A stretch of DNA of 64,000 nt. It comes from Dastarcus helophoroides (lineage: Eukaryota > Arthropoda > Insecta > Coleoptera > Bothrideridae). The stretch lies in contig CM053326.1 in the NCBI GenBank assembly GCA_028583605.1, positions 32,952,431-33,016,430 on the forward strand, read 5' to 3'. Under the pieces are notes generated by a model. That model was not told where the DNA came from. It worked only from the letters and a program-made list of their open reading frames with translations, and made no database searches. A program made the translations under genes and the position numbers. This document shows positions 21,776 to 34,866 of the stretch, piece by piece; the stretch's first letter is position 1, and each line of letters begins with the position of its first letter.

Positions 21776-24699
21776 TTTGTTACATTTTACTTTTTTGCTA
21801 AAATTTCCACGTCAAATTCAATATTTAGTTTTTTTCTATATTATTTGACCCGACTTCTTCCTCTCGACTTTTATCCCAGAATATCGACTTGTTCTTGAAG
21901 TTTAGAGTTTAAACCCAAAATTTTGGGAAACTCTTAGAGAAATTAAAAATTTGGAACTTCGAGGAAGAAGTTTAAAATTCCAAAAGAAACTCGACATGTA
22001 ACGAACAATTGGGTCGCACTAACTGGCACCTATAAATTCGTGACTTACGAACTAATAATAAATACAAAGTGATAAAAATTTGACCCATCTCTCAAAAAGG
22101 TTAGTCATCAGTGGTCTATGTTGTGTTCCGTAAAACGTCGATGTTTTTTTCTTAGCATCGACTGGAGATATTTTACACAATGCCAACATCAATGCTTTAA
22201 TGTTGATTGTTAATATCTTAACGTTGATATTGGTACCCATCAATGAACCATCCTTAGTAACCTATTTTCATGATAAAGTAATGTGTTTATAAAAAATTTA
22301 TAATAATTATTTATTGTACTCGACAAAGTCAAATTATACACTTCAATTTCTTCTTTGTACTAACTTTTATTTTATGACACCATTGAGTAGTGTCAGTGAC
22401 CATTTTTAACAACTCAACTCTTTAAGTGAGTTGGTTGAAATCAGCTTCAAGTATAAAACACATTTCAGTCGAAAAACCTTACAGATATCATCGACATTAA
22501 TATTGAATTTAAAAATACTAATTTATTTAAATCGAGGGCTTGTCCTAAAATACCTACACGAACTGCACATAATGCGATAACGCTCATTATACAGGTAATG
22601 CAACAGCTCGTCCTAATATCCTTCTGAATCACTTAGCTTCTCTAATCGTAATACACTAGGTATTAATGTCATGAGCTGCACATTAGGATGTCCTTAGAAT
22701 TGATTATCTGGTCAAAGCGGCATACCCAAAGTCCACCTCTGTCATTACAAGTTCAGGTCAACCCATCATGTGCATATATAATCTCTCATACACCATCATC
22801 CTTGTGTATGCTTTAATCTTGAGATAAACTCGTGCGACCGCATTACAGATTCTAATTGACAAGTACTAAATTAACGTAGGTAAATAAACAAATGCGTAAC
22901 AATTTACAGAATTGCGAATCTGTTTAGTTATAATGGAACATTTCCCGACAAAGATTGAAAGAGAATTATAATGCCGCTTAATTCAAAGCATTCAAAACAT
23001 TATGCTTTATTAAGGGGAATAATAACCGAGGACGCTGATATTTGGTAAGTCGGTTACTGTAATAAATAAAGCCGGAGAACGCTCGGAATTCCTAACATAG
23101 CCTTTTGTCATAAACTAAATTTCTCACAAGGAAGGCTCCAGCAGTCAGGAAATAAATCCTTCCGCGCGTTTTGGCGAATGCGCCAGACTAGAAATCGTTT
23201 GAGGAATTTATAACGTGCCCGTTTTCCTCAAGTATTTAATAGTATTGATTCAAACGCTCCTTATTTACTTGGATAATATAGTATCATATAATCCTAAGTC
23301 AACTTTAATCGGACGAACTGATTTAGATTCTTTTTATCACGACGAAAATTTATTTAACATTTCGGCAACTTTCTCCTAGCTCTCGGCTAAATTGTTCACG
23401 AAATTAAAACGTGTCAACAATTTCTGGAAAATAATTTTAAATATGCAGAAGAAAAAACTGAAAATTTGAAGAAAAAAAATTCACAAGACAGCATTTTTTT
23501 CAAAATTCCGGGTCCAATCTTGTTTACTGTCTTTCCTTAAATGTCGACTCGAAAGTTAGAGAATAGTTGATTCTATAAATTTCTATTTTTTCACAAAATT
23601 TCAAGCTTTTTCTGAGAATCTCGGTATTTCTCAAAACTTGTGGCTTAAGCTTTTTTATTTTTATTTTTTTTTAAATACGTCTTCAAAATCGAAGTTTTCA
23701 CTTTTTTAAGGAAATTTCCACATTTGCTTTGTAGTTTAGATTTTGATATCTGTTGATTTGATTCTTAAAATTTTGAGTTTTTTAACGAATTTCTATTTTT
23801 CCTTAAATCTTAAACTTGAAATATCAGAAAACATTTATTTTAATAATTTTAAGTTTTTTCTACCAACTTTACAAAATTTTCATTTTTGGAATGAAATTTT
23901 CGACTTCCTTAGTAAAATTTTTTATCTAAAACACCGACGCTTGAAATGCTCTATGCCTCGTCATGGTTAGAGAATAATTGGTTGCATGGCATACGTGATT
24001 AAAATTAATGATATAATGGCCGAAACACCCAGTATAACAAAGTTATACTAAAAATGTTTATTTTAATAGCAATTCTAGAACACATTTATTAGCTAATCAA
24101 TCTAAAGGTTGATACTGTCGTGTTACTTAAATTAAGTGATATTAACTCTAGACTTTTGCTTAGCAAATAAACTAAAAAGCATGAAAGCATGTGTCTGCCG
24201 GTTCACTCACTTATTTTATTAAAATTAATTACGTAACTTTTAATGAAATAAATCCAACTAGTTGCTGTTACCCCGCTACTAAACTAGTACATTTAGAATC
24301 CATTATAAAGTTAGCTTCCCAGTTGAAATTTTAAAGGTCTAAACTTAATTATTAATGGTAACTGCATCATTAGAGTTCATTACCATAAATATTAAAATTT
24401 AATATTTATACGGGGCGGATTAGTCCTTAAAAGGTTATATTTATGTTAGGGTCGACAATTACGACCCTAATAAAAGCGATATAAAAGTTGTAATTATAAA
24501 TAAAACTAGATTTTAAAAACTTGGGAAACGTTTCTAACTAAATGTTCACTTGGTCTTTATTCATTTATACTTGCTGCTACCCGCACTACGTAAAAGAAGA
24601 GAAAGGATTTTTGGGTTACCTTTTTGAAAATTCCGAATTTTTTTTAAAATTTGACTTTTATTGTTACACTTATTTTAAAAATTGTTCTGTTACCGGAAA
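21776..24699. other. Intergenic AT-rich sequence
   Basis: Largely non-repetitive AT-rich DNA at 22000-23390 and 23950-24540, with T-rich low-complexity filler at 21780-21990 and 23400-23930. No splice-supported exon, RNA gene or transposon end was recognised. Short related GTTGAT/CATCAA motifs repeat at 22140-22245 without clear periodicity. Confidence 0.5.
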
Positions 24700-24825
24700 A
24701 TGTCAAAAAACACGACTTTTTGCCATAAAATTGACTACAGCTAGAGTAATTTTGCACCAAATCAATTGTAATATAGCTTTTTGGATAAACAAGAGCCTTC
24801 TGTAGACAATGATACCATTTGCTCC
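24700..24825 (+). repeat. Block shared with 19436-19565
   Basis: Landmarks TGTCAAAAAACACGACTTTT, TTGTAATATAGCTTTTTGGA and GACAATGATACCATTTG. It lies about 370 bp upstream of LINE copy 2. Confidence 0.65.
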
Positions 24826-25194
24826 ATTTTTAAATAGCGATTAACTTGAAAACTCTTTATAGAGAAACGACTGTCAGTTTGTGTGTACGTATTTTACCAC
24901 GCTAAATGTCGCAAACCAATTTTTGCGACATTTTAAAATATACCTTTTTTTTAAATGTCAACCATTTTCCATTCAACTACCCAAATTTCAACTTGTTCTC
25001 AATATTTGAATTAAATTTTGCAAATTCGAAATTTTGAACTTTTCTCAATATCTCAATATGTTTATGTATCTGATTATGTTGAAATATATTCCAGAAAATT
25101 CTGTCAAAAGACCACTCAAATGGTATTGGGGCTGCTTCAGAAATCTGATCGCAGCTACACTGAAAGCAGCTTTTTTTTTGCTTCTGCAAACCCA

Positions 25195-27606
25195 CTTCCC
25201 CGACTACATTGAAAGCGAAAATATCCAAAATCAGTCAGAGGAGCGCATACATTGCCTCGCTGGCCGAACAAAAAACCTATCAAAAAGAATTTTCACTAAA
25301 ATAAAAATACAATGGGCGGTAAATTCTTTTAAGCCCTACAAATCACCAGGCGAAGAAGGAATCTTCCGAGCCCTGCTGCAAGAGAGTCTAACGGAGCTTA
25401 TGACTCCACTAACTCAACTATTTACAGCTAGTTATTGCCTGAGGATATTCCTCAAACCTGGAGGGAAGTAAATGTGGTTTTCATCCCAAAGGCTGAAAGT
25501 CGATCAAACGCCCAGCCCAAATCTTATAGACCTATTAGCCTAACTCCATTTTTCTTTAAAACAATGGAGAAAAGCCTTACATAACCTCATAAAGAGGATC
25601 GAAAAGGCACTTACAGCAAAAGGAATTTCTCTTTGTGCATTCTTGGATATAGAGGGCGCCTTCGACAACGCCCCATACGAATCCATAAAAAGAGCTGCAC
25701 AAAACAATGGCTTTGAAACAACAACAACCGAGTGGATACAATCCATGCTTAAAGGAAGAAGAATCAAAGCAAACTTCGGAGGGGACTCAGCAACGGTGAC
25801 TGCGGTAAAGAGCTATCCTCAAGGAGCAGTAATATCGCCCCTACTATGGTCTATTTTTTTGAACGATGTCCTTCTAAAGTTACACAATTCAGGCTTTAAA
25901 ACGCAGGCAAATGCTGATGACATTGTCGTCACTGTAAGGGGAAAGCATGACTGAGTTATATCAAACCTGATTCAAACCGCCCCAAATATCATCACTAATT
26001 GGGGCTGGAAGGAAGGCCTAAGAGTCAACCCAAACACAGCAGCTAATATTCCATTCACTAAAAGAAGGAAGTTCTCATTTATAGCTACCATCATGAACGG
26101 AGTACAAATTGGCTTCTCAAGTGAGACAAAATACCTAGGTTTAATGCTTGACCCGAAACTTAGTTGGAACACACACCTGACAAAGGTAGTCGAACGTGCA
26201 ACAGTGGCAAACTGGACTTGTCCTAGACACCTTGGAAAAGCCTGGGAACTGAACCCCAAAATGATCTACTGGTCTTACCTGACGGTTATCAGACCGCTGG
26301 TTACCTACGCCTCGTTAGTGTGATGGCCAAAAGCAAAAGAAAAAACATCAAAAGATAAACTTGCAAAAGTACAACGTTTAGCATGTCTTCAAATTACAGG
26401 AGCAATGAAAACTTGTCCAACTGCAGCTCTGGAAGTCACGCTGAATTTCCCCCTTTTACATCTATAGGTAAAGAGGTTAAGAAGGAGGCAATTCTGGGGG
26501 TCTTAAAACCGGGTCAGGAAGTAGATCTGAAGTAAGGAGACTCTAGCGGACACATGAGTATTCCCAAAGAATTTGTGTCATCGGCAACGATAAAACCGGT
26601 TGATACAATAGAAACCAGGCTGGAGTTCGAACACTCATTTGAAGTGATCTTAAATGATCACCAAAAAAGTGGGATTGACCAAAAACCTAAAATACTGCCA
26701 AGGATCACTTCTCTGGTAGGCGAATGGGTTAAAAACAGCAGAAGGAGTTGCGGGCGGCGTATGTGGCCCAAGATAAAGGTTAACAAAAGCCTTAAGTCAA
26801 ACTCCCACAGTCTTCCAGGCAGAAGTACATGCCATAGAACTATGCACTCGAGAATGTCTATCGGAGGACTTGCCAGGAGCAAAGATCTAAATCTGTTCAG
26901 AGTGTCAAGCGGCGCTTAAAGCTCTGAGTAGCTTTACTGTCAAATCCATACTAGTGTGGAACTGTCTAAAAATACTAAAACAGTTAGCTGTCCGCAACAA
27001 AGGAACCTTGATGTGGGTGCCAGCATACATAGGTATTAAAGGAAATGAGATTGCCGATCCCCTAGGCATAGAAGTTGCAGCATCCCCATTTCTTGGACCC
27101 GAACCTTACTTTGATATAGTAAAATTCCATATAAGAAATGAAGTCCACAAATGGGAGGAGAAACAAAAAGAATCCCACTGGAAATTAATTTCAGGACAAA
27201 ACCATGCGAAAAAGTTCATCACATATTCGCACACCAAGACGAAAGAACTTCTCTACCTCAGCAAACCGGAGTTAAGGTTAATAACAGATTTTCCCACAGG
27301 ACACTGCGCACTAAAATGCCATCTCAAAAAGATAGGCTAAGCGGAGTGAGAGACTTGCCGCTTCTGCAAAGAAGCCAAGGAAACTTACAGGAGACTACTT
27401 TACCTAGAACAGGTACAAGTTATACCTGCAGAGATAAGTAAAATTTCTCCTATAAAAAGCCTAGGTTGGGAATTCAGGAACAATATATATATATATATAT
27501 CGCCGTTTATCAAACCAGATCTTTAAGGTCGCAGTGATGAGAGGAATGTACATATTCTGTCCGACCCATATCATATCTAATCTAATCTAATCTAATCTAA
27601 TCTAAT
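25195..27606 (+). pseudogene. RNase H-bearing LINE, 5'-truncated copy 2 (longer)
   Basis: The copy begins before the reverse transcriptase palm: FKPYKSPGEEGIF (about 25330), VNVVFIPKAESRS, KSYRPISLTPFF. A deletion near 25575-25585 removes the usual 'HP..NQ.AY..GKST' segment and joins TMEKSL to LHNLIKRIEKAL. AFLDIEGAFDN, SYPQGAVISPLLWSIF, and ANADDIVVTV (25912-25941) follow. The catalytic box reads NADD where the family has YADD. The region then matches copy 1: MNGVQIGFSSETKYLGLML, NPKMIYWSYLTVIRP, a broken RNase H domain, MWVPAYIGIKGNEIAD, and a final AT-rich end. The 3' tail is (ATCTA)n with at least five units at about 27573-27606. Multiple stops and frameshifts are present. Confidence 0.88.
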
Positions 27607-29929
27607 GTTGAAATATTGTTTTTTAATCTCTACCCTTATCAAAATATCCAACTTTTTTTAATTTTTACCTTTATTCAAATTTTTGACTGTTTTTCGATTG
27701 TATCAACATTTAATTTTCAAAATTTCAACTTTCTCCGAAGGTTTCGAATTTTATGTAGTAAATTAAACTATGTTTTTTTCGAACAATTTAATTTCTTTTA
27801 AAACTTTTGACATTTTATCGACAAAATTTAGGAATTTTTCTCGAAGTTGGACTTTTTCCAGAATTTGAACTATCTGCTTTTTTTCAAAATTTCGACTTAT
27901 TGTGAATAATTCGATTTTTTTAAATTCTTATGCAAATGTTAACCTTTTCTCGAGCTTCCGAATGTTTGTAACTTCGACTTGTAAATTTTTAAAATTTTGA
28001 ACGAATTGTCTAAACTGATTTTGAGAGCTAACTAAATTTGGATTTAAGGGTGCCATTTCAAGAAATATTTTTCAACTTTAAACTGAAACTTTTTAAAACA
28101 AGTCGACTTTTAGAAAATCTAAATTGGAATTCTAAGAAAAATGTGTGGCTTTAATTTATACATTACGATGCGGAGGATCATTGATTTAGACATTTTCAAG
28201 TCCATGTCGCAATTTTCAGAAAACTTATCATTTCAATATTATCTCAAAATTTTGACTTTGAACTGAAAATTTTTAGAAAATTTTTATAGAAATTCAAAAG
28301 ATTTTTTGGCCTTTTAAACTCTGCATTTCGCCTTTAGTTTAGAAATCTTTTAAAAAGTAAAACTCAAATTTTAGGAAAATTAGAAAATCAAAGTTAAAAC
28401 AAAATTCAAATTTATAAAAAATATTGAACTGAAAAAAAAAGTAAAGATGAAAAGCGTAATCATAAAATTTTTGGCAAATATTAATTTATATTTTATTCAA
28501 CATTTTGAGAAAAATTTCATTCCAAAATAAAAAAATTTCGAGGAAAAAAACCATTCAAAATTAATAGAATATATCAAAATGTTGAGCTTAAAAAGAAATT
28601 TCAAATTTTGTTTTGAGCGCAGAATTAAAATAATAAGAAAAATATTGAAAGTGCAAACCCAGCATTGTGAATAAAATAGCTGCAATTCGAGAAAATATTT
28701 GAAATATTTTTAACCCCAGAGATAAATGTCAACGTTAAAATTTTAGATTTAAACTTGAAACTTTAGGGGGTGAAATAAAAATAACTGCCATTTCGAGATT
28801 TTAATGAAAAAATGTGAAAATTGAACTGGGAGGAGATTTATAGAACTCAAGGGGGGAGTAAAATTTTGCTAATGTGGGCACCTAAACCTGCAACCAACCT
28901 AAATAAACCAATATTTTTTGGTTAACTCCGGATTTGGCCTTGTTAAAAACAAATGTATTTTTGATTTGCTTTTTCTAATCTTTCAACTTTGAACTCGAAA
29001 AAGATACTCAAATTCCAAAACTTTCCAAATTTTGCACTTTCCTCGATTCTTTTTTGACCCAAATTTTTTTGCACATAATTATTTCTACCTTTTTCGTTCG
29101 AAATGCTAATTTTTTCTTAAAATTCTGAGTTTCAATTTCGCTTTTTCACTTTTTTCTGAATTTTGGTTTTAAAATTAAAATTAGGAATTTTTTTAGGAAT
29201 ATTAATTTATATTTTAAAATTTCGACTTTATTTGACAGCATATTTTTTTAAATTACAACTAGATTATTTTCTTATAAATCAGTTTTAGTAAATTAATATT
29301 TTCTGTCGAAATATTGAACCTCGATTTAGCTCAAAATTTTTAACTATTCTTTTGAAATATCAACTTTAAATTCGAATACAGATTTTTTGTGAATTTAATT
29401 TTTTCTTCAAATTTTGGCGCAAAGCTTTTGGTTTAATCTCTTTTATAAATTTTAACTTTGAGCTCAAAATTACAAAATAAAATTCAATATTCCATAAAAA
29501 AATAGTCAAAAAAAGTATTTGTTTTTTTTTTTTGTGGAACGGATTGGTCCTTGGTTATCTTAGAAAATTGAAATACAAATCCCCCTGAAAGCAAGTAAGA
29601 TTGAAAAACACAACAAAGGTTGCTCTAAAGATTAAAAATACACAACAAAGGTTGCTCTGACCAGTTCTGTTGTTTTGTCAAATTTTCAAAAAATATAATT
29701 CGTAAAATGTTTAAAAAGTTTAAATCTGAGTTCGAAATACTAACATTTTGTAGTTAATCTCTAAAAAATGTTTGACAAACTTAAAAGAAAAACATAAAAT
29801 TTGACGAAACAATTTTTAACAGTCGAAATGTTTAGTGTGAACTTAAATATTATATATATTTCCTCAAAGTTAAAATTGCAGTCTGACTTTACCCTAAGTC
29901 AAAATAGCGTTTTAAAATGTAAGAGAGTG
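27607..29929. other. Low-complexity filler containing a copy of repeat R
   Basis: T-rich polarity at 27607-28000 and 28960-29470, A-rich at 28000-28800. Within it, 29530-29658 is a copy of repeat family R with an internal duplication of ACACAACAAAGGTTGCTCT. No gene is visible; frames such as 28497-28685 only mirror base composition. Confidence 0.55.
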
Positions 29930-30920
29930 TGTAAAATTCCGTTTGGTAACAAATTCCATAGCTAGTTTTACACAAAAGAGAGTTTCCATAAAAAGAATTT
30001 CTTATTCTGTCAAGCTAGACCCCACAGAAATTTGCTGCCTCCGACTGCCTTCTATACCTTAAAAATCTTACCCTTGAAGGGATCAATCCTATTAATTCCT
30101 GCGAGCATCCCCCATGAAAGTACTTATAAAAACGAGAAAGTCACCAACCATCCACCTGTGCCCTAGCGTTTCGAGATAATCTGTCAAACTCTCGTCATCA
30201 ATTAGGCGAATCGTTCTTCTTTGAATTGAATCCAAGAGATCTAAAGTGTGGTGTGTTTTAGGGCTGAACTCCAAACATGAGAACAGTATTCTAGTGTTGG
30301 CCTAACTTGAGCTTGGTATAATGTTAATAGCTGATGAGATGTAAAGTACTTTTTAGCTCTAAAAAAAAAGCCTAGCTTCTGAGAGGCGGATTTGGCAATG
30401 GCGCGCACATGGTCGTCCCAAGAGAATTTAGTGCTCGCATTCACTCCTTGGATAGATAGATTAGCTCCCATCGGAAGGATTTTACCGTCCATTAGCATTA
30501 TCCCTTGATGTTTTCTTAGAGAAAACCGCGGCCTGAGTTTTTGAAGCAAAAGAACTAAAGTGTGTTTTGGGGTTAAACTCCAAACATGAGAACAGTATTT
30601 TAGTGTTGTAGTTGAGTAGTTGATAAGATGTGAAGAACTTTTTAGCTCTAAAAAAAAAGCCTGGCTTCTGAGAGGCGGCCTTTTCAATGGGGTACTCAAG
30701 GAGAGTTAGTGTTCACTCCTTTGATTGATTAAATCCCATGGGGAGAATTTTACCACCCATACGTATGTTTGTTACATTATCCCTTGACGTTTTCTTAGAG
30801 AAAACCTCCGCCTGAGTTTTTGAGGCATTGAAGTTGACTAGATTTTTCTCACCCCATTCCAGTTGTAGCTTTGGGGGAGCTAATTTGGTCAAGCCCATGT
30901 GTAAATTATAAATTTCCAAA
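29930..30920 (-). pseudogene. Jockey/CR1-group LINE fragment with an internal duplication
   Basis: Reading leftward from 30920: WGEKNLVNFNASKTQAEVFS, a reverse-transcriptase thumb-proximal block, then RMGGKILPMG, and FSWDDHVRAIAKSASQKLG, YLTSHQ-like KYFTSHQLLTLYQAQVRP, TLEYCSHVWSSALKH, and LLDSIQRRTIRLIDD (about 30240). Near 29930-30000 a shifted frame resembles the C terminus of the tails at 44088 and 45097. The CSHVWS and ILPMG blocks each occur twice because a segment of about 290-310 bp is duplicated in tandem (30240-30530 against 30550-30830). The element is nonfunctional. The clade assignment is from recalled motifs. Confidence 0.8.
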
Positions 30921-32040
30921 TTATAGTCAACATTTCGACATTAAAGAAATATCTCTCGACAAAAAATAAGAAATAAAAACAAATTTAAGATTTTAGGGTA
31001 AAAAGGCAAATATTACAAGTTAAACCACAAAAATTCGAAAAGAAAATAATTTTTGGAAAAAATTCAACTTTTTCAAATGCAGAGTAATTTAAAAATGTAA
31101 TGTAGTACAAGTTCAAAATTAAAAAATAATTTAAAAATTAAATTAATTGAATGCCATGGTTTCTAATTTCGTAAAAATTTCGTAATCTACAAAAAAATTT
31201 CGAATTTAAACTCGAATTTTATCAAAATTTCCCACGTCAAAGTTTTCAGTTTCAGGCGAAAATTAAGAAATAAAACTTCGAGTTTAAAGCCGAACTTTTC
31301 GAGGAAAAAATGAAAATTGAGAATTTTCGATCAGCATCATCTTAAGAACTCTATTTTTTATTTTTTAAAATCTCGAGATTTAAGTAGCACTTTTAATATT
31401 GAAGTCTAATTGTTAATAGAAATCTTAAATTTCTAAAAGAAATTTAAAGACAGAGGAAATTTAAACATAAAATCAGTTAGGTATTTTCAGGAAGAAATCA
31501 AAATATCGAAAAAAATTTTATAGATCAGAAATGTTTAGAAAAAAGTCTATGTTTCGATTATAAAGTAATAATTTAGAAAAAAAAAGTACTTTTTGTTTGG
31601 CAACCCGTGCCAACCGAGGATTCTCATTGATTATCGTAAACGAAAAGGCTCATCGTATTAACAATTACACAGAACATACATACTAGCAAAAATTTAAAAC
31701 GTAAATTAACTGAAGAAAATTTATAAGGATAAGGTTTATATTATTCAAAACCAAGGTGTTAAACATTCACATACACAAATTACATTATTTAAAATATTTC
31801 ACAGAAAGAATTCCAATCCAAAAATAATGACAGTAATACTTCTTTCAATTTCGTGAGGCACTGGTTGCATACCATTGAACATCAAAGTTTGCCAAATAAA
31901 TACAATATGAATTTAAATGATTTATATCTTTAATTGAAGTGCATTTTGCACGTAACCAAATGCACAAACTACACAAAATAGTTTATATGAAATGCTGAAA
32001 AGATTTTAACCTAATTACATATTTTTGATCAAATTTTATG
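30921..32040. other. A-rich low-complexity filler, then intergenic
   Basis: A-rich AAATTTCGA-type repeat to about 31590, followed by ordinary AT-rich DNA without a gene. Confidence 0.5.
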
Positions 32041-32239
32041 GTGCATTTATATTAGACACTTTATTTCGTACATTTTTTTCTGACAAAAATATATTTTCTC
32101 TCGGACATAAGTGTCAACTATCCTGAGAGAAGCTATCTCCTCCCAGCTGTGTAGATAAATCTTGGATAGCTTCTCTCAGGATAGTTAACACTTACGTCAG
32201 AGAGATATGTACCGAATAAAGTGTCTCATTTAAACGCAC
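32041..32239. mobile_element. Palindromic MITE, copy 2
   Basis: Same family as 18606-18804: GTGCATTTATATTAGACAC at the left, and TAAACGCAC at 32231-32239. The internal inverted pair (CTATCCTGAGAGAAGCTA and TAGCTTCTCTCAGGATAG) is better preserved here than in copy 1. The inverted similarity may continue outward (ATCAAATTTTA on both sides), so the boundaries may be a little wider. Confidence 0.8.
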
Positions 32240-32990
32240 TCTTAAAATTTGATGCTTTAAATGTAACACGAAATTTACGTATTTTAAATAGATACCTATT
32301 TCCCCCAACCGAAACAAGATTCCCTTGGATTAAAATCTTTGCATAAAAGTTTTATCAACGTATTTTTGTTGAGCTAACTAAATTACATCGAGAATAATGT
32401 GCGTTTAACCGTAGTTTACAAGTCATGTATGAACTGTGATAGTCGTAATTTTTCTGACAGTTAAATTACTGTTCGATATGCACCAGATTTATCAATTTTC
32501 AGTTTCGCATTTCGGTCAAAGCATTTATGAACTGTTAGAATTAATCTTGGCAACATTAACTGACTTCGGCCAAGTTACATATTTAAACGCAACACCCGCT
32601 AAAATAATTATCATTCCATTTATGCACCATAATTCATTTATACAACCAACCAATCCGTTATGCTTAACTTGACGAAACTTACCGCAAATATAAATTTAAT
32701 TCAGTCTAATTATAAACTTTGTAATATAATACGACACACCCTCATTTGCTTTGTGTGGGTTTCCTTTACTAACGAAATTATGATTTTAGTTGAGAAGAAG
32801 TGGGTATCACTAACTTTGTTATCATACTTTTATTCTATAGATGTGAAACATAATTATATCAGTAACTGGATTATTTTAATGTAATTATAACGTTATGAAA
32901 CGGAAATCTAAAAAGGGGCAGGTTTTAAAGTTGTAAAAACAATTTCTTTCTCTTAGATGGTAAGAGATTATTTTTAATAAAGAAAATGAA
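32240..32990. other. Intergenic AT-rich sequence
   Basis: Two overlapping frames at 32436-32884 lack motifs and are not called genes. Confidence 0.45.
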
Positions 32991-33026
32991 AATTTTGTCA
33001 CCCGCTAATTAGCGGGTGACAAAATT
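32991..33026. repeat. Perfect 36-bp palindrome
   Basis: The two 18-base halves, AATTTTGTCACCCGCTAA and its exact reverse complement, meet with no spacer. The symmetry stops abruptly at 32990 and 33027. Possible explanations are a mobile-element end pair left after deletion or a protein-binding site; nothing nearby decides. Confidence 0.95.
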
Positions 33027-34866
33027 ACTAAGACCGTACGTAATTATTATGACTAGAAATGACAATGCGTATCTACGGGGTCTTTTTTTAGTTGAGAGAT
33101 TATACGTAAAACCACTTATTATAAAGACAAACTAATTTTGTAGATGGGACTAATAGGGGTTAAAATTTTAATTAATTTTAAAAATATTTTCAACTTGCTC
33201 TCACTTTTGGTTATACGGGAAGTAGACACCAACTTTCCTGTTTTAAATGGCAACCCCCAAATTTTATTTTTTGTTTGGATTGCCCAGAAAAAATAAAGCG
33301 AGTTTACGAGTACATGTTTATTGCTCTTAGGATGTGCAGTTGCAATTACTACTTTTCATTGCCGAGCAGGAGTGCAGCATCATCATGGAATCATATGATA
33401 ATTTCATGGTGATAAGTCGGGACCCTAAGGTTGCATTCTTCTTGCATACGACATTGTTGGCAATGGCCATAGTTTCTCTATGGACCAATAGGTGGTAGTA
33501 CTAAAGAGTCACTCGCTTGACGCTTGTGAATGTTTTAGTACCTACTTGTCGGAACATTTATTAGCATTCGAGTTGGATATACCAAACTGACGAGATCTAA
33601 CAAGATCGAAACCGGTATTTGGTTTCCAAACTTCGAATCTAATAATAAATGTTCAAACCTATTGGTCTGTGCATTATAGAATCCTTGTCTTCTGGGAACT
33701 CTCCTAGAGAGCAACCGCTTCGCTAGGTGGCAGTGTTTCAACTGTTGGTAGTTTAGCTACCTATGATTCACTATACCCGCCTGGAGGGCTGCATGAATTT
33801 GTAGTCTAGGTTGCATTCTTCTTGCATACCACTAAAAGATGTTTTAATCATATTTTAATGTATAAGAACTGATCATTTGCGAGTATGAAGACAATTCTGC
33901 AACCTGGCATTTTATTTTTATGGCCCAGTGCCGGGTCGTGGCTCACTATTTAGGAATCACTGATATATTAGCTATATGCATTCTTATCTAATAGAAAGCT
34001 GTACCCACAAGATTAGAAAGATTTTTTTTGGTCGAACGGACTGGTCCTTTATTATATAATATTGTTTCCAAACACAAAACATTCGAATAGTTATCAATTA
34101 TATAGTTATAATATTAATATTACTATTACAATCTGAAAGGTTACTTATTTTAGATTTCCTAAGAATTGCAGATGTATTTATGCTAGTAATCCATGCAAAA
34201 ACTGCGACAGACGTTGCTTTTGGTCTCCACAATATTTAACAATAAAGATTTTTCTGATTTTTCATTATCATCCAGTGTTAATTTACAAAACTCTTCAAGG
34301 CGACATGCCCAAATAATCCAAAAATTGACGAAACTTTTTACTACATATTTGGTGTCTGGAGCTTCATTCAAAAATTGATTATCTTGTACGCTTGTTGTAA
34401 TACTTGCTTATATCCTAGTTGTTTTTGATTTGGAAACTAGCTTTTATCATAAAGAGATTCCATAGCTTAGAATTTCCTTCGACGTAAACCAAAATTATAT
34501 TTTTAGTAAAGTTATCCGCATACCATCATATTGTTGTCGTGATTTTTGGGGCAATAAATCTGAATTGATGTATTTGTTCTTTCCTCAACATCTGGTGGAA
34601 TAATAAAATTGCATTAATTTCCAATCATTTCTTCAAAATCCATGTTTATTAGCTATAAAATTTAAAATATTTTTGGACAGGTTCAATTGTAGTCACTAAT
34701 AAACAGTAAACAACTTACAATTGTTTTACTTAGCTACACTATTCAGTACCTGACTTGATTGTCACAGGTAATTGTCAAATATGTAATTCAATACGCAAAC
34801 GATAAATCGAAAATTTAACCCTGCAGACACCTTTTTTTTTAATTTAACAGTTTTACAAAAAATATT
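33027..34866. other. Intergenic sequence with a spaced direct repeat
   Basis: AGGTTGCATTCTTCTTGCAT occurs at about 33430 and again at about 33808, so roughly 380 bp are bracketed by direct repeats. The bracketed segment has no recognised gene. At 34027-34050 there is a short piece of repeat R. A 62-codon minus-strand frame at 34183-34371 (NEAPDTKYVVKSFVNFW near its start) is not recognised. Confidence 0.5.
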
